64,000 nucleotides of DNA, from NCBI GenBank assembly GCA_019925095.2, contig CM034389.1, positions 1,324,001-1,388,000 on the forward strand. Reading direction: 5' to 3'. Below, one piece after another: positions 51,101-64,000 of the stretch. Both the position numbers and the translations under genes were made by a program. The notes under the pieces are model-generated. The model was given only the letters and a program-made list of their open reading frames with translations, was not told where the DNA came from and did not search any database. This DNA is from Dendrolimus kikuchii (taxonomy: Eukaryota > Arthropoda > Insecta > Lepidoptera > Lasiocampidae). How positions within the stretch are numbered: position 1 is the stretch's first letter; each line of letters begins with the position of its first letter.

Positions 51101-54100
51101 TTGATCATGGAAAGTGTGTCGTGGCCTTCCACGACTTCTGCATCCATCCACTTTTGCATTGTATATCTGTTTATTTATTCTTTCATCATGCATTCTTTCT
51201 ATATGTCCGAACCACCGGAGCATTCCTTTCCTTACCTTCACCCCGACACTCTCTTTCAGACCAACTGTCTTTCTTACTTCGGTATTACGAACGCGGTCCG
51301 CAAGCGTCACTCCGCAGATTTTGCGCAGTGCTCGCATCTCGACCGCGTTTACTCTACTTTCATGCTCTTTCTTCCATACCCAACTCTCGCTTCCATACGT
51401 GAGCGTAGGTACCAGCACCGAGTTGTGTACGGCGAGCTGGGCCTTCTGGCTGAGGTTCTTAGCGCCTAGAAGTTTACCTAACGCTCCATTCACACTATTC
51501 CCCAAATTCACTCTCGGTTTGTTTTATTACATGTAAAACTTTGGTAAATTTGCATAAACGCGGAACCTGAAAATTACGCATTTTTTTGTATTCAAAACTT
51601 TACATATGGTTTGCTATGGTTTAATAACGACACTAAAATCATCGGTAAGCCATCATTTAGACAAAAAATTAATACACATTACAATTAATTACGAAATACG
51701 TGCATTATATCGATAGAAATAATGTTCAATTTTAGCGTGACGACTTACCTACTAATTATAATAAAAACACAATTACTTTAATTTTGGGATTAATCTGCAA
51801 ATGTAACACGTATGACATGATCAAAATAATTAATAATTATAAAATCTAATATTACGGCATTGCTAAAAAATCACGACATTTTGTAATATGTAAGTAAAAC
51901 CTCAGATTAATAATATTGAAAGACAAAGTTTTTACCTCACTTTGCTAAATGTCAGGCAAAGGAACTAAATCCGTACAGCATGAATATCAATATTATTCAA
52001 TCAAACTGAACATCTTTGAATGGCATAAAAATACGCAAGTTTAGATTTTTCACATTATTGTGATTAAGATCATTATTATATTTTTGTAGTTTGTATATAT
52101 AATTAACGACAACATGCAATACTAATGTTAGACAAACAATATATAGGTGTGAGGGGTGTTCGAAGGTTATGCAAGGACAGTGGGTTAGGTTAGGTTTTCT
52201 TTAGACCAAAGCCCACGAGCCGAGCGAGCGAAGCGAGCGTGCCGCGGCAGCGGCCGGCGAGTGGCAGAACCGACTTTAACTTTTATCAAAATTATCAACG
52301 AATAAATGGAAACCAGTTGGTTCTGCCACTCGCCGGCCGCTGCCGCGGCACGCTCCCTTCGCTCGCTCGGCTCGTGGGCTTGGTCTAAAGATAACCTAAC
52401 CTAACCCACTGTCCTTGTCACTGGTTACACCTTCGACCACCCCTTATACCTATACTTTGTTCTGCTTACATTGGTATTGCATGTAGTCGGTATTTATATA
52501 TACAAACTAGAAAAATATATTAATTATCTTAGTTACAATAATGTGAAAAATCTAAAATTCCATACTTTCATGTCATTCAATGATCTTCAGATTGATTAAA
52601 TAATATTGATATTCATGCTGTATGGATTTAGTGTCTTTGCATAACAAGTAGCAAAGTGAAGTAAAAACTTTGTCTCTTAATATTATTAATCTGAGGTTTC
52701 ACCTACCAATTACAAAATATGGTGGTTTTTTAGCAATGCCGTAATAGTTGATTTTATAATGATTAATTATTTTGGTCATGTCATATATGTTACATTTGCA
52801 GATTAATCCCGAAATTAAATAAGTGATTGTGTTTTTATCACAACTAGGTGAGTCGTGACGCTAAAATTGAATATTATTTTTATTTATATGATGCAGGTTT
52901 TTAACGTAATTAATTGTATTCTTTTTTAATTTTTTACCTAAATGACGGGTTTCCGATCATTTTAGTGTCCTTATTACACCATAGCAAACCATATTTATAG
53001 CCTTTAAATACAAAAAATGCATAATTTTCAGGTTCCGCGTTTATGCAAATTTACCAAAACTTTAAGTATCTTTATATATCTTGTATAAAATATTATCTGG
53101 AATTTCCTAACAGTAATGTATTAAACCTTTTCATGCATAACACTTTAATTAAAATAGTTTATCAATGATTTCAATCCGCTATCGGCTGTGCCAACTAAGT
53201 TCCTTATACTGTAAAATTGGAGGGATGGCGAGGCGTTCTGAAAATGCTTGACGAGTATTCAGAGTTAGTGTAATAAATGTATTAAAACCGTAAAGTTCGG
53301 TGATTATAACTATGTGATCAGTTACTGTTCTTTTATTACCATAAACCCTTCTGAGTTGTTGCAAGTGTTACACTATCATTATTTTTTAGATTTGTGATAC
53401 CTACTTACTTTTTTAGAGATTATTGACTGATAATAGCTAGCACGTAAGTCTAGCAATTGTAGTCTAGGTTTTGCGACATAGATGGCGCAACCTGTTAAGG
53501 CGTGTAAATAGCCCTAACACGTAGTATGCGGGCTATGATGAACCAACGTTCAGCCCAAAATTAAAGTACGGTGATATAAACCAAAAGTATGCGATGCCGG
53601 GCAATCAAGATAATAACTCACACGACAACCACTGGAGCGGCTAAAAAATATGCCCACTCACCTTATTAGAAGTACGTTGTTAGATCAGTGATCACCATAA
53701 GTTCACCACGCCTTCTTCGCCACGACACCAGACACAAGGGGAAGCCGGCCGGCTTATAACCAAATTCCAGTCCTTCCACTTGATGCAACACTTATTAGTC
53801 TTTGTGTATTTGATTAAGGGGCCGATTTGTTAAGCACCAAAGAGTAGTTATTGGCTAAGGTTTAAATATTATTATTTATTAGCGTGCGCCTGCTCAACTA
53901 GTACAGCAGCGACCGACGACGACGAGTAAGCGAATGTAACGTATTCAAATTCAAAAAGTCTAGGCATCACCTTCTGGCGAGTGGGCGGCCGCAATGACGT
54001 ATGAAGTGAAGTTATCTCCGATTTACCCAACATCGCTAGATGGCGTCACCACAACTAGTCCGTGCATGTTTTTATAAAAATCTCAAGTAAAACTCGATCG

Positions 54101-57100
54101 GGTGATTCACCCAAAGTCAAAGTAATTTATTTGTTTGGAAAATGAACATTTTTGCAGATAATAAAACTACGTTTTAACGGTTTTAAGCGCGGTAATTTTA
54201 TTTGATTTTGGTTTTTCCGACGTTTCGGCCACTTTTCAGTGGCCGTGATCACGGAAGACAAAGATGTCAAGTGTCAACGAGTATTGTTAAAGTTTTATTT
54301 AGCCTACCGCCAACTTATTAATTTTAATTATTTAATTTTTAATTTTGTTTATGCTTATTACAATTACTAATATACAAACAATTAATAATATACAAACAAA
54401 CAATCGCGGCTATGAAAAAAAAAAAAAAAAAAAAAAAAAACACCGAAAAATTAAGCTTAGACGTATCTGCACTCACACCATCTTGCGCCAAAGCGCCTAA
54501 ACTGTATGGGTTACCTAAACTTCACAAAAACAACATCCCCTTGCGCCCTATAGTTAGCCAGCTTGACTCACCAACTGAAAAGTGAAAAGTGGCCGAAACG
54601 TCGGAAAAACCAAAATCAAAATTACCGCGCTTAAAACCGTTAAAACGTAGTTTTATTATGTATACAAGTCGCGAAAACTTAAGAAAATATTATTTTTGCA
54701 GATGTTATGCTAAGTGATAAAAGTTACATGTTTTGCCTTAACAGGCATACAAATTTTTTTATAGTTTTGGTTACAAGCCATTTCTAGTCCTTATGACTAT
54801 ATATACATATTATGGTTGTATTATTGGTCTACGGGATATGGTAATTGTTACTATATGCACATTAGGCCTCATATATATTTTTACTACAGCATCTTGAAAT
54901 CGATGTATTTTGGAATTTTGTTGTTGTTTTTTTATATTTCACTTAGCACCGACTTCAAGATGTTGTAGGAAATATTTTTAGTATGAAGGCGGTTTTGTTT
55001 TACATTAAAAAAAAAAACTAAAGTTTAGTTGCTTAAATAAGTTTAGAAATAATACTTTCAGCGCCTGTAGAAATTGTACTACTGGTACACGTACGTAATA
55101 ATTACCGCTTGCGGTCTTCCGGAAGGTTTGCTCACGATTTTCCTGGTATCCACTCATCCGATCCTGACTTGGTGACAATGGAACCACCTCAAGAGTATAC
55201 TCTTAATAAATGAAAGAATATTGAAAATCGGTTCACAATTGACGGAGTAATCGTACAAACACTATATTTTTTTTATTGCATGAGTTCAGCAGACAGGCAG
55301 ACGGCCCACTTGATGGAAAGCGGTTACCATTAGGGCTGCAAACAAAACATCGATGTTTCCAAACATCGATGTATCGTTCATAAAAATCGATGTTTTAACA
55401 TCGATGTTGAAACCAAAACATCGACGATACATCGTTGTTCAAGAACGATGTTTTATCGTACATAGACGTTACGCGCCATCTTGTGCTCTATTGTTCATAT
55501 TTTTTCTTATTGCCAGTAATAATTTATAACATAAAAGCTGATTATTATATCTATTTCTTTTATTTCTATTAAAAATACCATTTTTCTTAGATGTACATTT
55601 ATTTTAAATGGCGATAGGGATGTGATAGTGTGTGCCCACGCTGTTGAATAGTAAGTACGGTAGTGAATGTGGGTAAGGGAAAAGACATAAATAGAATAAA
55701 CATAGTATTTAGTAGAATGAGAGCATGGAGATGCAAAGATTGCAAAGATAGAGTAACAGTGGCATAAAAGGACGATGTTAGCGAAAGCAAGAATTAAGAA
55801 AGGTGTACTAAGGTGGTTTGGGCGATACATCGATGTTGAAAAAAAACGATGTTTCATTTGCATCGCAGGAACAAGCGTCAAAAGCTTATGTAAATGGTTA
55901 CAAAAAAACATCGATATATCGTTCATAAACGTCGATATTTTTAACATCGATATTTCGCTTTTGAAAACATCGATATCCTAAAATCGATGTTTTTTATGAG
56001 CGATGTTGCATCCCTAGTTACCATCGCCTATGGACATTTGCAACAACAAAGGTGCTACAAATGCGCTGCTGCTCTCTTAAGGGAGACTGGAACCTGGTCA
56101 CTAATGCATCTATACATCCATACCTCCATACATCCATAAATCCATACATCCATTCTTACAAACTTTAGCGTTTATAATATCTTTTTTTTATTTTTTTTTA
56201 TTGCAGCAGATCAGCAGACAGGCAGACGGCCCACTTGATGGAAAGCGGTTACCATCGCCTATGAACATGTGCAAAAGCAAAGTTGCTACAAATGCGCTGC
56301 TGCTCTCTATAGGGATATTATAATTTAGAACCTTCTCCTTCTGGAAGAAGGTTAAAAGCTCCTGAACTGGTGCATGCATTTCCGATCAGAATTCAAAACC
56401 GCGTTACTTGAGTTACCGACGCGAATGTGTTAACCACTAAGCTACAAGGCTTCTGAAACAATTGTTCAAGTTTAGTATTCGTGTTAGTATGTGTACCCGG
56501 CTTTAGAATAGCGGGAATCCCCTAAAAGGATTCTTCGCATAATCAGTGGGTTCCATGAATTCATAGGTTGGTGTAATGCAAGGCCCTCGCTGTTTGAAGA
56601 GGGTATGACACGCCACTCTACGGAGGGAACTAACGAGCTATCTGAATTGTTCTAGCAGTGCTCTATTTACACCACTGTCTGAGAAACGTAATGTGGACTT
56701 TGTTTTACTGCGTCTATATCTAATATATAAAATTCTCGTGTCACAGTGTTAGTTACCATACTCCTCCGAAACGGCTTAACCGATTCTTATGAAATTTTAT
56801 ATGCATATTCAGTAGGTCTGAGAATCGGCTACTACCTATTTTTCAAACCCCTAAGTGATAAGGGGTGTCCACCCTAAAAAATTTATTTTTATTTTTTGGA
56901 TAAATTTTTATTGTTTTAGGATACAGCATTAAAAAATACATACAACCTTAAATTTTCACCCCTCGACGATCAAACCCTATTTTTTATTTGTTAATTATAA
57001 ACTTTAATTTTTTGGCAAGATTTTTAATCTTATTTTGTCATGACTTAGAATTTAAAAAATTATATTACTCTTTTAGATTCACAATTAGAACCGGTAGGTG

Positions 57101-60100
57101 GCGCTGAGATCGGGTTCTGGAATCCTCCTAATCACCTGGAGCGATTTTGGTGATTTTGTTTTTGTGTGTTTGAGTGGGTACCCGGATGGTTTAGATTCGC
57201 AATTAGAACCGGTACGTGGCTCTGGGATCGGGTTCTAGAATTTTATTTTTTAAAGGCAGGACAACGTCTGCCGGGGCCGCTAGTATATATATATTTTTTA
57301 TTGCAGGAGTTCAGCAGACAGGCAGACGGCCCACTTGATGAAAAGCGGTTACCGTCGCCTATGGATATTTGTAGCACCAGAAGTGCTACAAATGCCCTAC
57401 CACCTGGCTGTGGGGTGTTAAGTCGCCTCTTACGACGGGCCGCCCGGCCGCAGGAAATTGTATTCTTTCTCCGTTCCTGCACGGGTAACTAAATAAATTA
57501 TTATTATTGTTATATAACACTGCTGCTATTTGATCATGGTGGGTACCTCGCGGTCTATCGTTACCAACTCTACCATGCGTAATTTGAATGCTGTTATAGA
57601 GCTGAGAAAGAATAGAGGTGGCCACCTTACACGTAATAAAGACAGGTCTGCAAGTCCATTATTAGACCTGTCCTTTTTTTATAGCTGGAGTACAGCAAAC
57701 AGGCTGACGGCCCACCTGGTGGAAAGCGGTTACCGTCGTCTATGGACGTTTGCAACATCAGAGATGTCACCAACGCGCTGCCGGCCTCGAAGAAATTTTA
57801 TGACACCCTTTTTGAAAAACTCCATATCGTAGCGCTGTGGGAAAACCTCGGCTGGGAGCTCATTCCAGATCCCCACGGTACGCAAGAGAAACATTCTACA
57901 GAACCGTTGCGTACATGAGCGAAGCGGCTCAAGAAAGTGGGGGTGAACTCTCGACCGATGGCGAGCGGTGCGATGGTAGAAAGAGGACGAAAGCCCCATT
58001 CTAAACAGTTCTTCGGAACACTCCCCGTTATACAGTTGGTAGAATACGCAGAGAGAAGCAAAATCTCTCCTAAGGCCAAGCGTATCTAGACCGTCTGTGA
58101 GTATGGGATCATCAACAACGCGAACGGCTCGACGTTAAATACTGTCCAGGGGATTAAGTTGGTAGGCAGGTGCTCCAGCCCAAAGCTGTGAGCAGTACTC
58201 CATATGCGGCCTCACCTGGGCTTTATAAAGCACAAGGCATTGCCGCGGTGTGAAGTATTGCTTGGACCGGTTTAGTACTCCCAGATTCTTGGAGGCAAGT
58301 TTTGCCTTGCCTTCAAGATGACCCCTGAACTGTACATCGTTTGCGATGTCAACACCGAGGATCCCAATACTTTTGTATAGCAGTGAAGCTTGGCCTTTAC
58401 TTGAGTGACACTAACAAAAGATGTTTGGATTCACGCTGAAGAACCGCGTCATAAACTCCCGCTTATGCTGCTAAAGCAATGTATTGCGGAAAGCAGCTAA
58501 TTATGTGGTCGTCATGCCACCTCCGCCAAGTCCCGGTAGAAGAAGAAGGCCCGAAAAAGACTGACTTGACGTCGTCAAAGGATGACATGCGTACCAAAGG
58601 TCTCAAAACAGTACGTCGAAGCGAACACTCCGAATTCAACTGGGCATTAATACTCGGCATTAATAATAAACAGATATACAATGCAAAAGTGGATGGTAAC
58701 CGCTTTCCATCAAGTGGGCCGTATGTCTGTCTGCTGAACTCCTACAATATAAAAAAATCTTATTCAATATAAAGATCGAATACAACTGTGGTAAGAATAA
58801 TGAAGTATCATCTTATATTTGATGTCATATTTTATTACAATAGGTTCAACTTTTATTCATCCGTGCAGGAACGGAGAAAGAATACAATTTCCTGCTGCCG
58901 GGCGGCCTGTCGTAAGAGGCGACAAAACAACCCACAGCCAGGTGGTAGGGCATTTGCCCGACTGGATGGCTACCACCCCTCGTCTAAAGTATGTCGCCAT
59001 AACAGCCTTGAGTTGTGTTCCGGCATTAGTGGCCAGGTTCCAGTCTCCCTTAAGAGAGCAGCAGCGCATTTGTAGCACCTTTAGTGTTGCAAATGTCCAT
59101 AGGCTGGTAACCACTTTCCATCAAGTGGGCCGTATGTCTGTCTGCTGAACTCCTACAATAAAAATAAAAATAAATAAATAAAATTATTGCGCAATTTCGA
59201 TATTGTGCAAAGACAATTGAAATATACGGCAAGTGGTCTACGATATAAAAAGTTTGGGAACCTCTGGAATAGAGCATAGATGGAGTGGACCCCGCACATT
59301 TAAGGCGTCATATATTAGCGCAGATGTCAGCTCAGGTGAAAATGTATGAGTATGTATGTACATTGAGAAACCGCGGCATATCCCCACCGGGCCGGGCTTA
59401 ATAGAATCCGTCCGCAGTCCCCTGATTTATTCACAGCCGCGGTTTTTGACCAATCACCGATAACAGCTGGTTTCGTCAGACCTTTTGCTATAATGGACTT
59501 TACGAATAATCCATTCAATTACAGTGTAGGCATCGTAAGACATATAGCAGCTATATGTATTTATACAAGATGTCATCAATCTATAGTTGTATAGTTAGCA
59601 TGGCCTGTACTTCTTTACTTCTTTTTTTTTATTGCAGGAGATCAGCAGACAGGCAGATGGCCCACTTGATGGAAAGCGGTTATCATCGCCTATGGACATT
59701 TGCAACAGCAAAGTTGCTACAAATGCGCTGCTGCTCTCTTAAGGGAAACTGGAACCTGGTCACTAATGCCGGAACACAACTCAAGGTTTGTTATGGCAAC
59801 ATAATAGGTTGGGGAAAAAGTCTTTTCGCATATAGTATGTATGAACTTGTAATAAGATCTCTTTGGCTATACCATTTGTATCTGGCTGGTTTTGGTATCA
59901 TTAAAAAATTTTAATTGTAAAGAAAACAATTCCAAATTAAAATTAGAAAAATGTGTGATTTTCATTTGTTTTTCTTATTGTTAAAATGAGTGAAACTAAT
60001 GAAGAAATTCGATACATTTTAAAATTTTAATAGAAAAAACAACAGAAGGGGTGTGGTTTTTTACCATGATAACGCTAGACCTCACACATCTTTAGCCACT

Positions 60101-63100
60101 CAGCAAAAATTACGAGAGTTTGGTTGGGAGGTTTTAGTTAATGCATCCGCCGTATAGTCCTCACCTTGCACCTTCAGATTTTCACCTGTTTCGGTCTCTG
60201 CAGAGTTCCTTAGGCAGTGTCAGGTTAACATCACGAGAGGACTGCCAAAACCAATTGTCGCAGTTTTTTGATCAGAAGCCCCAAAATTTTTATAGCAATG
60301 GGATCACGTCCCTACCTACAAGATGGCAAAAAATTATCCATCAAAATGGCACCTACATACTTTAGTCAAATGTAAATAAACTTTATAAAAAAAGCTTTTG
60401 AATTTTTATATAAAATGCGAAGACACTTTTTCCCCAACCTAATACTTTAGACCAGGGGTGGTAGCCATCCAGTCGGGCAAATGCCTTACCACCTGTCAAA
60501 TTTGTATTTTACATATTGAACAGTTTAGTATAAAGTAATGCCCAAATGGCCAGGTGGTAGGGCATTTGCCCGACTGGATGGCTACCACCTCTGGTCTAAA
60601 GCATGTCGCCATAACAACCTTGAGTTGTGTTCCGGCATTAGTGACCAGGTTCCAGTCTCCCTTAAGAGAGCAGCAGCGCATTTGTAGCACCTTTGGTGTT
60701 GCAAATGTCCATAGGCGATGGTAACCGCTTTCAATCAAGTGGGCCGTATGCCTGTTTGCTGAACTCCTGCTATAAAAAAAAAACAAAAAAAAAATGGAGG
60801 GGGGAGGCAGTCAAAGCGATAACACAAGCGAGGCAAGACGTGCGTACATTTAGTGACGGACTTTGCGCGTGTTATTGAATTATGCATTACATTTGGACGT
60901 ATTGCGTCCGGTTATATTTGTCCCATTATTATACGTGTTTGTATAGTTCTAATAAATTCTATAGTAATTCCAATGGCATTTCTAATTCGAGTGCTGTAAC
61001 TCGTAACAATATGTTTCTATGTAGTATGTATGGCCACCCTCGTTACAAAACCTAACAAAGTGTTCTTATCCATCTCACTACTTTAAATATAATGACGAGG
61101 GTTGTTCAATGTTTTCCTTTATAGACCGCATTTTTATTTGCCTCATTGCGTCCTGGCAGCAAATACAATATATTTATCTGTCAGAGCGAGAGAGATTGAT
61201 ATGTAACATGTCGAAGGCGAAAGAGACAGGTGAATACGAGAGACTACATAGACTACTGTGTGCTTATAGTTTATGCTTGGATATTAGGGAGGGTTGGCAA
61301 AAAAAAATTAGAAATATAGTGCTTTGAGGTCTAGTAATAGATATATAAATTAGGGTGGCGCAAAAAAACGACTTTTTTTTTAAGGTCGAGTGAGAAAATG
61401 ATAGTTTTTGATGTTTCAAGAACGCTCTCCTAAGGACAGCTCAAAAAAAAATTAAGAGGTCGCTCCAAATTTTTTAACACTTCAAAAATCGCTAAATTGG
61501 TTTTTTTTTATTCAATTTTTTTCTCGTTACAGTATAATATTATAAACCAAAAAATAATAAGTTTCTGAAAGTATCAGTTCAAAATTTTAATTTCAAAAGG
61601 TCGCTCATATTTTTTTATTATTTACTAGTGCATTACTTTAGATGTTTTTGAGTGACCTTTTAACATTCATATTAATATTCCATTTTTTTTCTTTTACTTA
61701 GTCTGTTCGGGCTATTGCTAGCCTAGTGGACTGTAAGAATATAGGTAGGCTCCTTGCTTGTCGGTATTTTTTATTTCCCTAGCAACTTGTACAACAGAAC
61801 AAAGCAGAACGACTCACCAAGGCTGCGCTGTTGTGGGTCCCTTGCCGGCCGGCTGGTCTCACACCATAAAGAAAACGCACACGTCGCGTTCATCACCTGT
61901 CCTTGTTATCACAGTAGTTTATCACCAAAATTAATGTACTGCCGCCGTAATTAGACACACGTCTGATCAAATGTCTTATTAACTCCGCCGAAATGATATG
62001 CACGTCTTTACTCGTTCAAGGCCGCGGGAGGACAGGGGTGGTGGCGCGAGCGCCGCCTGATTATATCGATACTACCAAGTCCGTGTACAATGTTGCATGA
62101 ACATAGTCCTATTTATATAGTATTGTGGCAGTGGCTTCTTTTTTGGAAATTAAACTCGATATAATGGACTATGCAATTATTATTATTAAACAATTTACAT
62201 GAATCGAAATATACATAAAGAAGTAAGTAATGACAAATTGTGCGAGAGAGTCGAGAGAGAGAGTGGTAAGTCGTCATTGATAATTGTGTTAAATTTTGCC
62301 TCCAAGGCCGCTCCTATATCTCGCGTACCGTCCGACGCCTAGCTGCTAATTGTGCGAGCTATGGGCGTCGGCGGTATGCGGGGCACGGAGCGTAGGTGTG
62401 CTCCGGCTTTCTCTGATCGCAACGTATAGTTTGACAAAAAAAAAATCAATTTGAAATATATGCAAACATATCCACAGAATTTTTTTGCTGTCCGTACACA
62501 AAGCCGCCTTCTTCAAAGTAAAAGAACGTCGTATACGAAGAAACCAATGTTTCTTTTGCTTTTGCGTTTATCTTCTAACACTCTGTACAACGCCTAGACT
62601 CGGACGGGATCACCTTTGTGTTTTACCAAAGGAATGCATGCTTTTTTCTTGTATTTTGCTATACACTTTACATTCTGTTGCTAATATTTATGTATGATCT
62701 TCTATAGGCTTAATTTAATATAAAAAGTATTCATGGATTCAGACTCAAACTGAATAAATTCTTATATGACAATTAAGTGCGCCAGGCCGATTTTATACAT
62801 GATACCAGTGCTATATGATGGTGCGCATGTGGAGGGTGTGCCTGATATATCCTGACTGTGCTACTTATGTTAAATGCTGTCGGCAGACAGGCAGACGGCC
62901 CACTTGATGGAAAGCGGTTACCATCGCCTATGGACATTTGCAACACCAAAGTTGCTACAAATGCTGCTGCTCTCTTAAGGGAGACTGGAACCTGGTGACT
63001 AATGCCGGAACACAACTCAAGGTTGTTATGGCGACATACTTTAGACCAGGGGTTGTAGTCATCCAGTCGGGCAAATGCCCTACCACCTGGCTGTGGGTTG

Positions 63101-64000
63101 TTAAGTCGCCTCTTACGACAGGCCGCCCCAATGCAGGAAATTGTATTCTTTCTCCGTTCCTGCACGGATGAAATTGAAATAAAATTTAAATTTACTTCTG
63201 TCTGCCTATGTATATAGACTACTTGGGTATTGTCCATGCTTAACTTGAATTTCCTGCGGGATTCACGGGACGCAAAGTACCGCAGCATTTAAAAAAGAAT
63301 GTAAGTTATCGTTCTAGAGGAAACTGTGTCGGCATAAGCTCATTTTTATACACAGTTACAAACCGCACCCGGGAAACCCGGAAAACTTTCCGAGTGATTC
63401 CTGGGATAAAAAATATCACACATTGTATTACATAAAAATTGCTATCGATTAGATCAAAAATCACATTGGAATTCATTTTTTTACTTGACCATTTTAAACA
63501 ATTCCTAGAAAAAATCCCTTGGAATTCTGGGATAAAAAGTAGCACAGATTTCAAGTCTAAGAATTTGCTGTCGATCGGCGAAAACTGAATCGAAATCGGC
63601 CTAGTAGTTTCTCCAAAGGTTTCAAAGCCAGGGGTTATAAAATAAAACACCCGGAAGATGGTAGATAATTTATTATATAAACATTACCAGTATGGTCATG
63701 CAAAAAATGCGAACCATACCGCGATGCAATTCGGCGGTGGCGCCATCTAGTCTTATAAAGATAAAACTGGCACTAAAGAAATTTAATTAGAAACTGGACA
63801 TAGTTTTTACGTGGATCCTGAACAAACAGACAAGATATCTAAAAAAATTTACATCGTGTTCTCCGTCGTTTATATAGTCTATTCCAGTTGTTTTTTTTTT
63901 GATAGCTTCAATTTAGACAGAGCATTGTTTGATTTCTATAATATTATAGATAGATAATCAAACTGAATTGAATTTGGGGTATTCCCCAATGGAGCGTTAG

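Overview
The window looks like nuclear DNA of an insect, most likely a moth or butterfly. It is AT-rich, has spliced genes, and is dominated by transposable elements whose terminal and coding signatures I associate with Lepidoptera. The organism call is inference; no species marker is visible. I see no bacterial genes, rRNA, intact tRNA genes or CRISPR array.

Two host-gene signals stand out. (1) On the minus strand between 8753 and 4823, five putative exons with matching splice phases join into one open frame of 304 codons. They encode a proline-, serine- and glutamine-rich protein segment that I cannot name with confidence. (2) On the minus strand at 44906-45191 lies a fragment clearly related to the N-terminal half of glucose-6-phosphatase. 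Its frame is broken, and two residues expected at the active site are changed.

Everything else is mobile or repetitive DNA. For reference I use local family names. Fam-A: about 315 bp, SINE-like, 29 copies, poly(A)-tailed, sharing its 3' tail with LINE Fam-Q (Jockey/CR1-like). Fam-D: RTE-like LINE with (ATGT)n tail and 11-13 bp target duplications. Fam-S: tRNA-derived SINE, 3 copies. Fam-L1: LTR of about 450-490 bp with TGTTAC...GTAACA ends and 4-bp duplications. Fam-L2 and L3: other LTR-like units. A BEL/Pao pol end with polypurine tract and LTR sits at the left edge, and Fam-G has related LTR ends. There are also Penelope-like (PLE) ends and an RT fragment, two broken mariners, two hAT-like elements with 8-bp duplications (one exact, one 7/8), Helitron ends, several MITEs, and a 201-bp satellite.

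Layout: 1-4.6 kb BEL/Pao end, LTRs, nested Fam-A and Fam-F. 4.8-8.8 kb host-gene exons with repeats in the introns. 8.8-17.8 kb LINE, LTR, PLE and RTE nests and a tRNA-SINE. 17.9-19.1 kb Helitron-like end plus satellite. 19.5-24.4 kb nested Fam-I, LINE 3' end and mariner. 26.5-30.5 kb inverted Fam-C blocks, a mosaic LTR, a long-TIR element and PLE. 30.5-44 kb nested LTR, RTE, hAT, MITE and LINE remains. 44.9-45.2 kb G6Pase-like fragment. 46-51.5 kb repeats. 51.5-53.1 kb a giant diverged palindrome. 54-64 kb PLE, hAT, Helitron, LINE, mariner and LTR.

The nests give a relative chronology. RTE went into PLE and into another LINE; Fam-A went into RTE, LTR and Fam-I; hAT and mariner went into Fam-A. 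Most elements are truncated or frame-broken, and I see no complete autonomous element.
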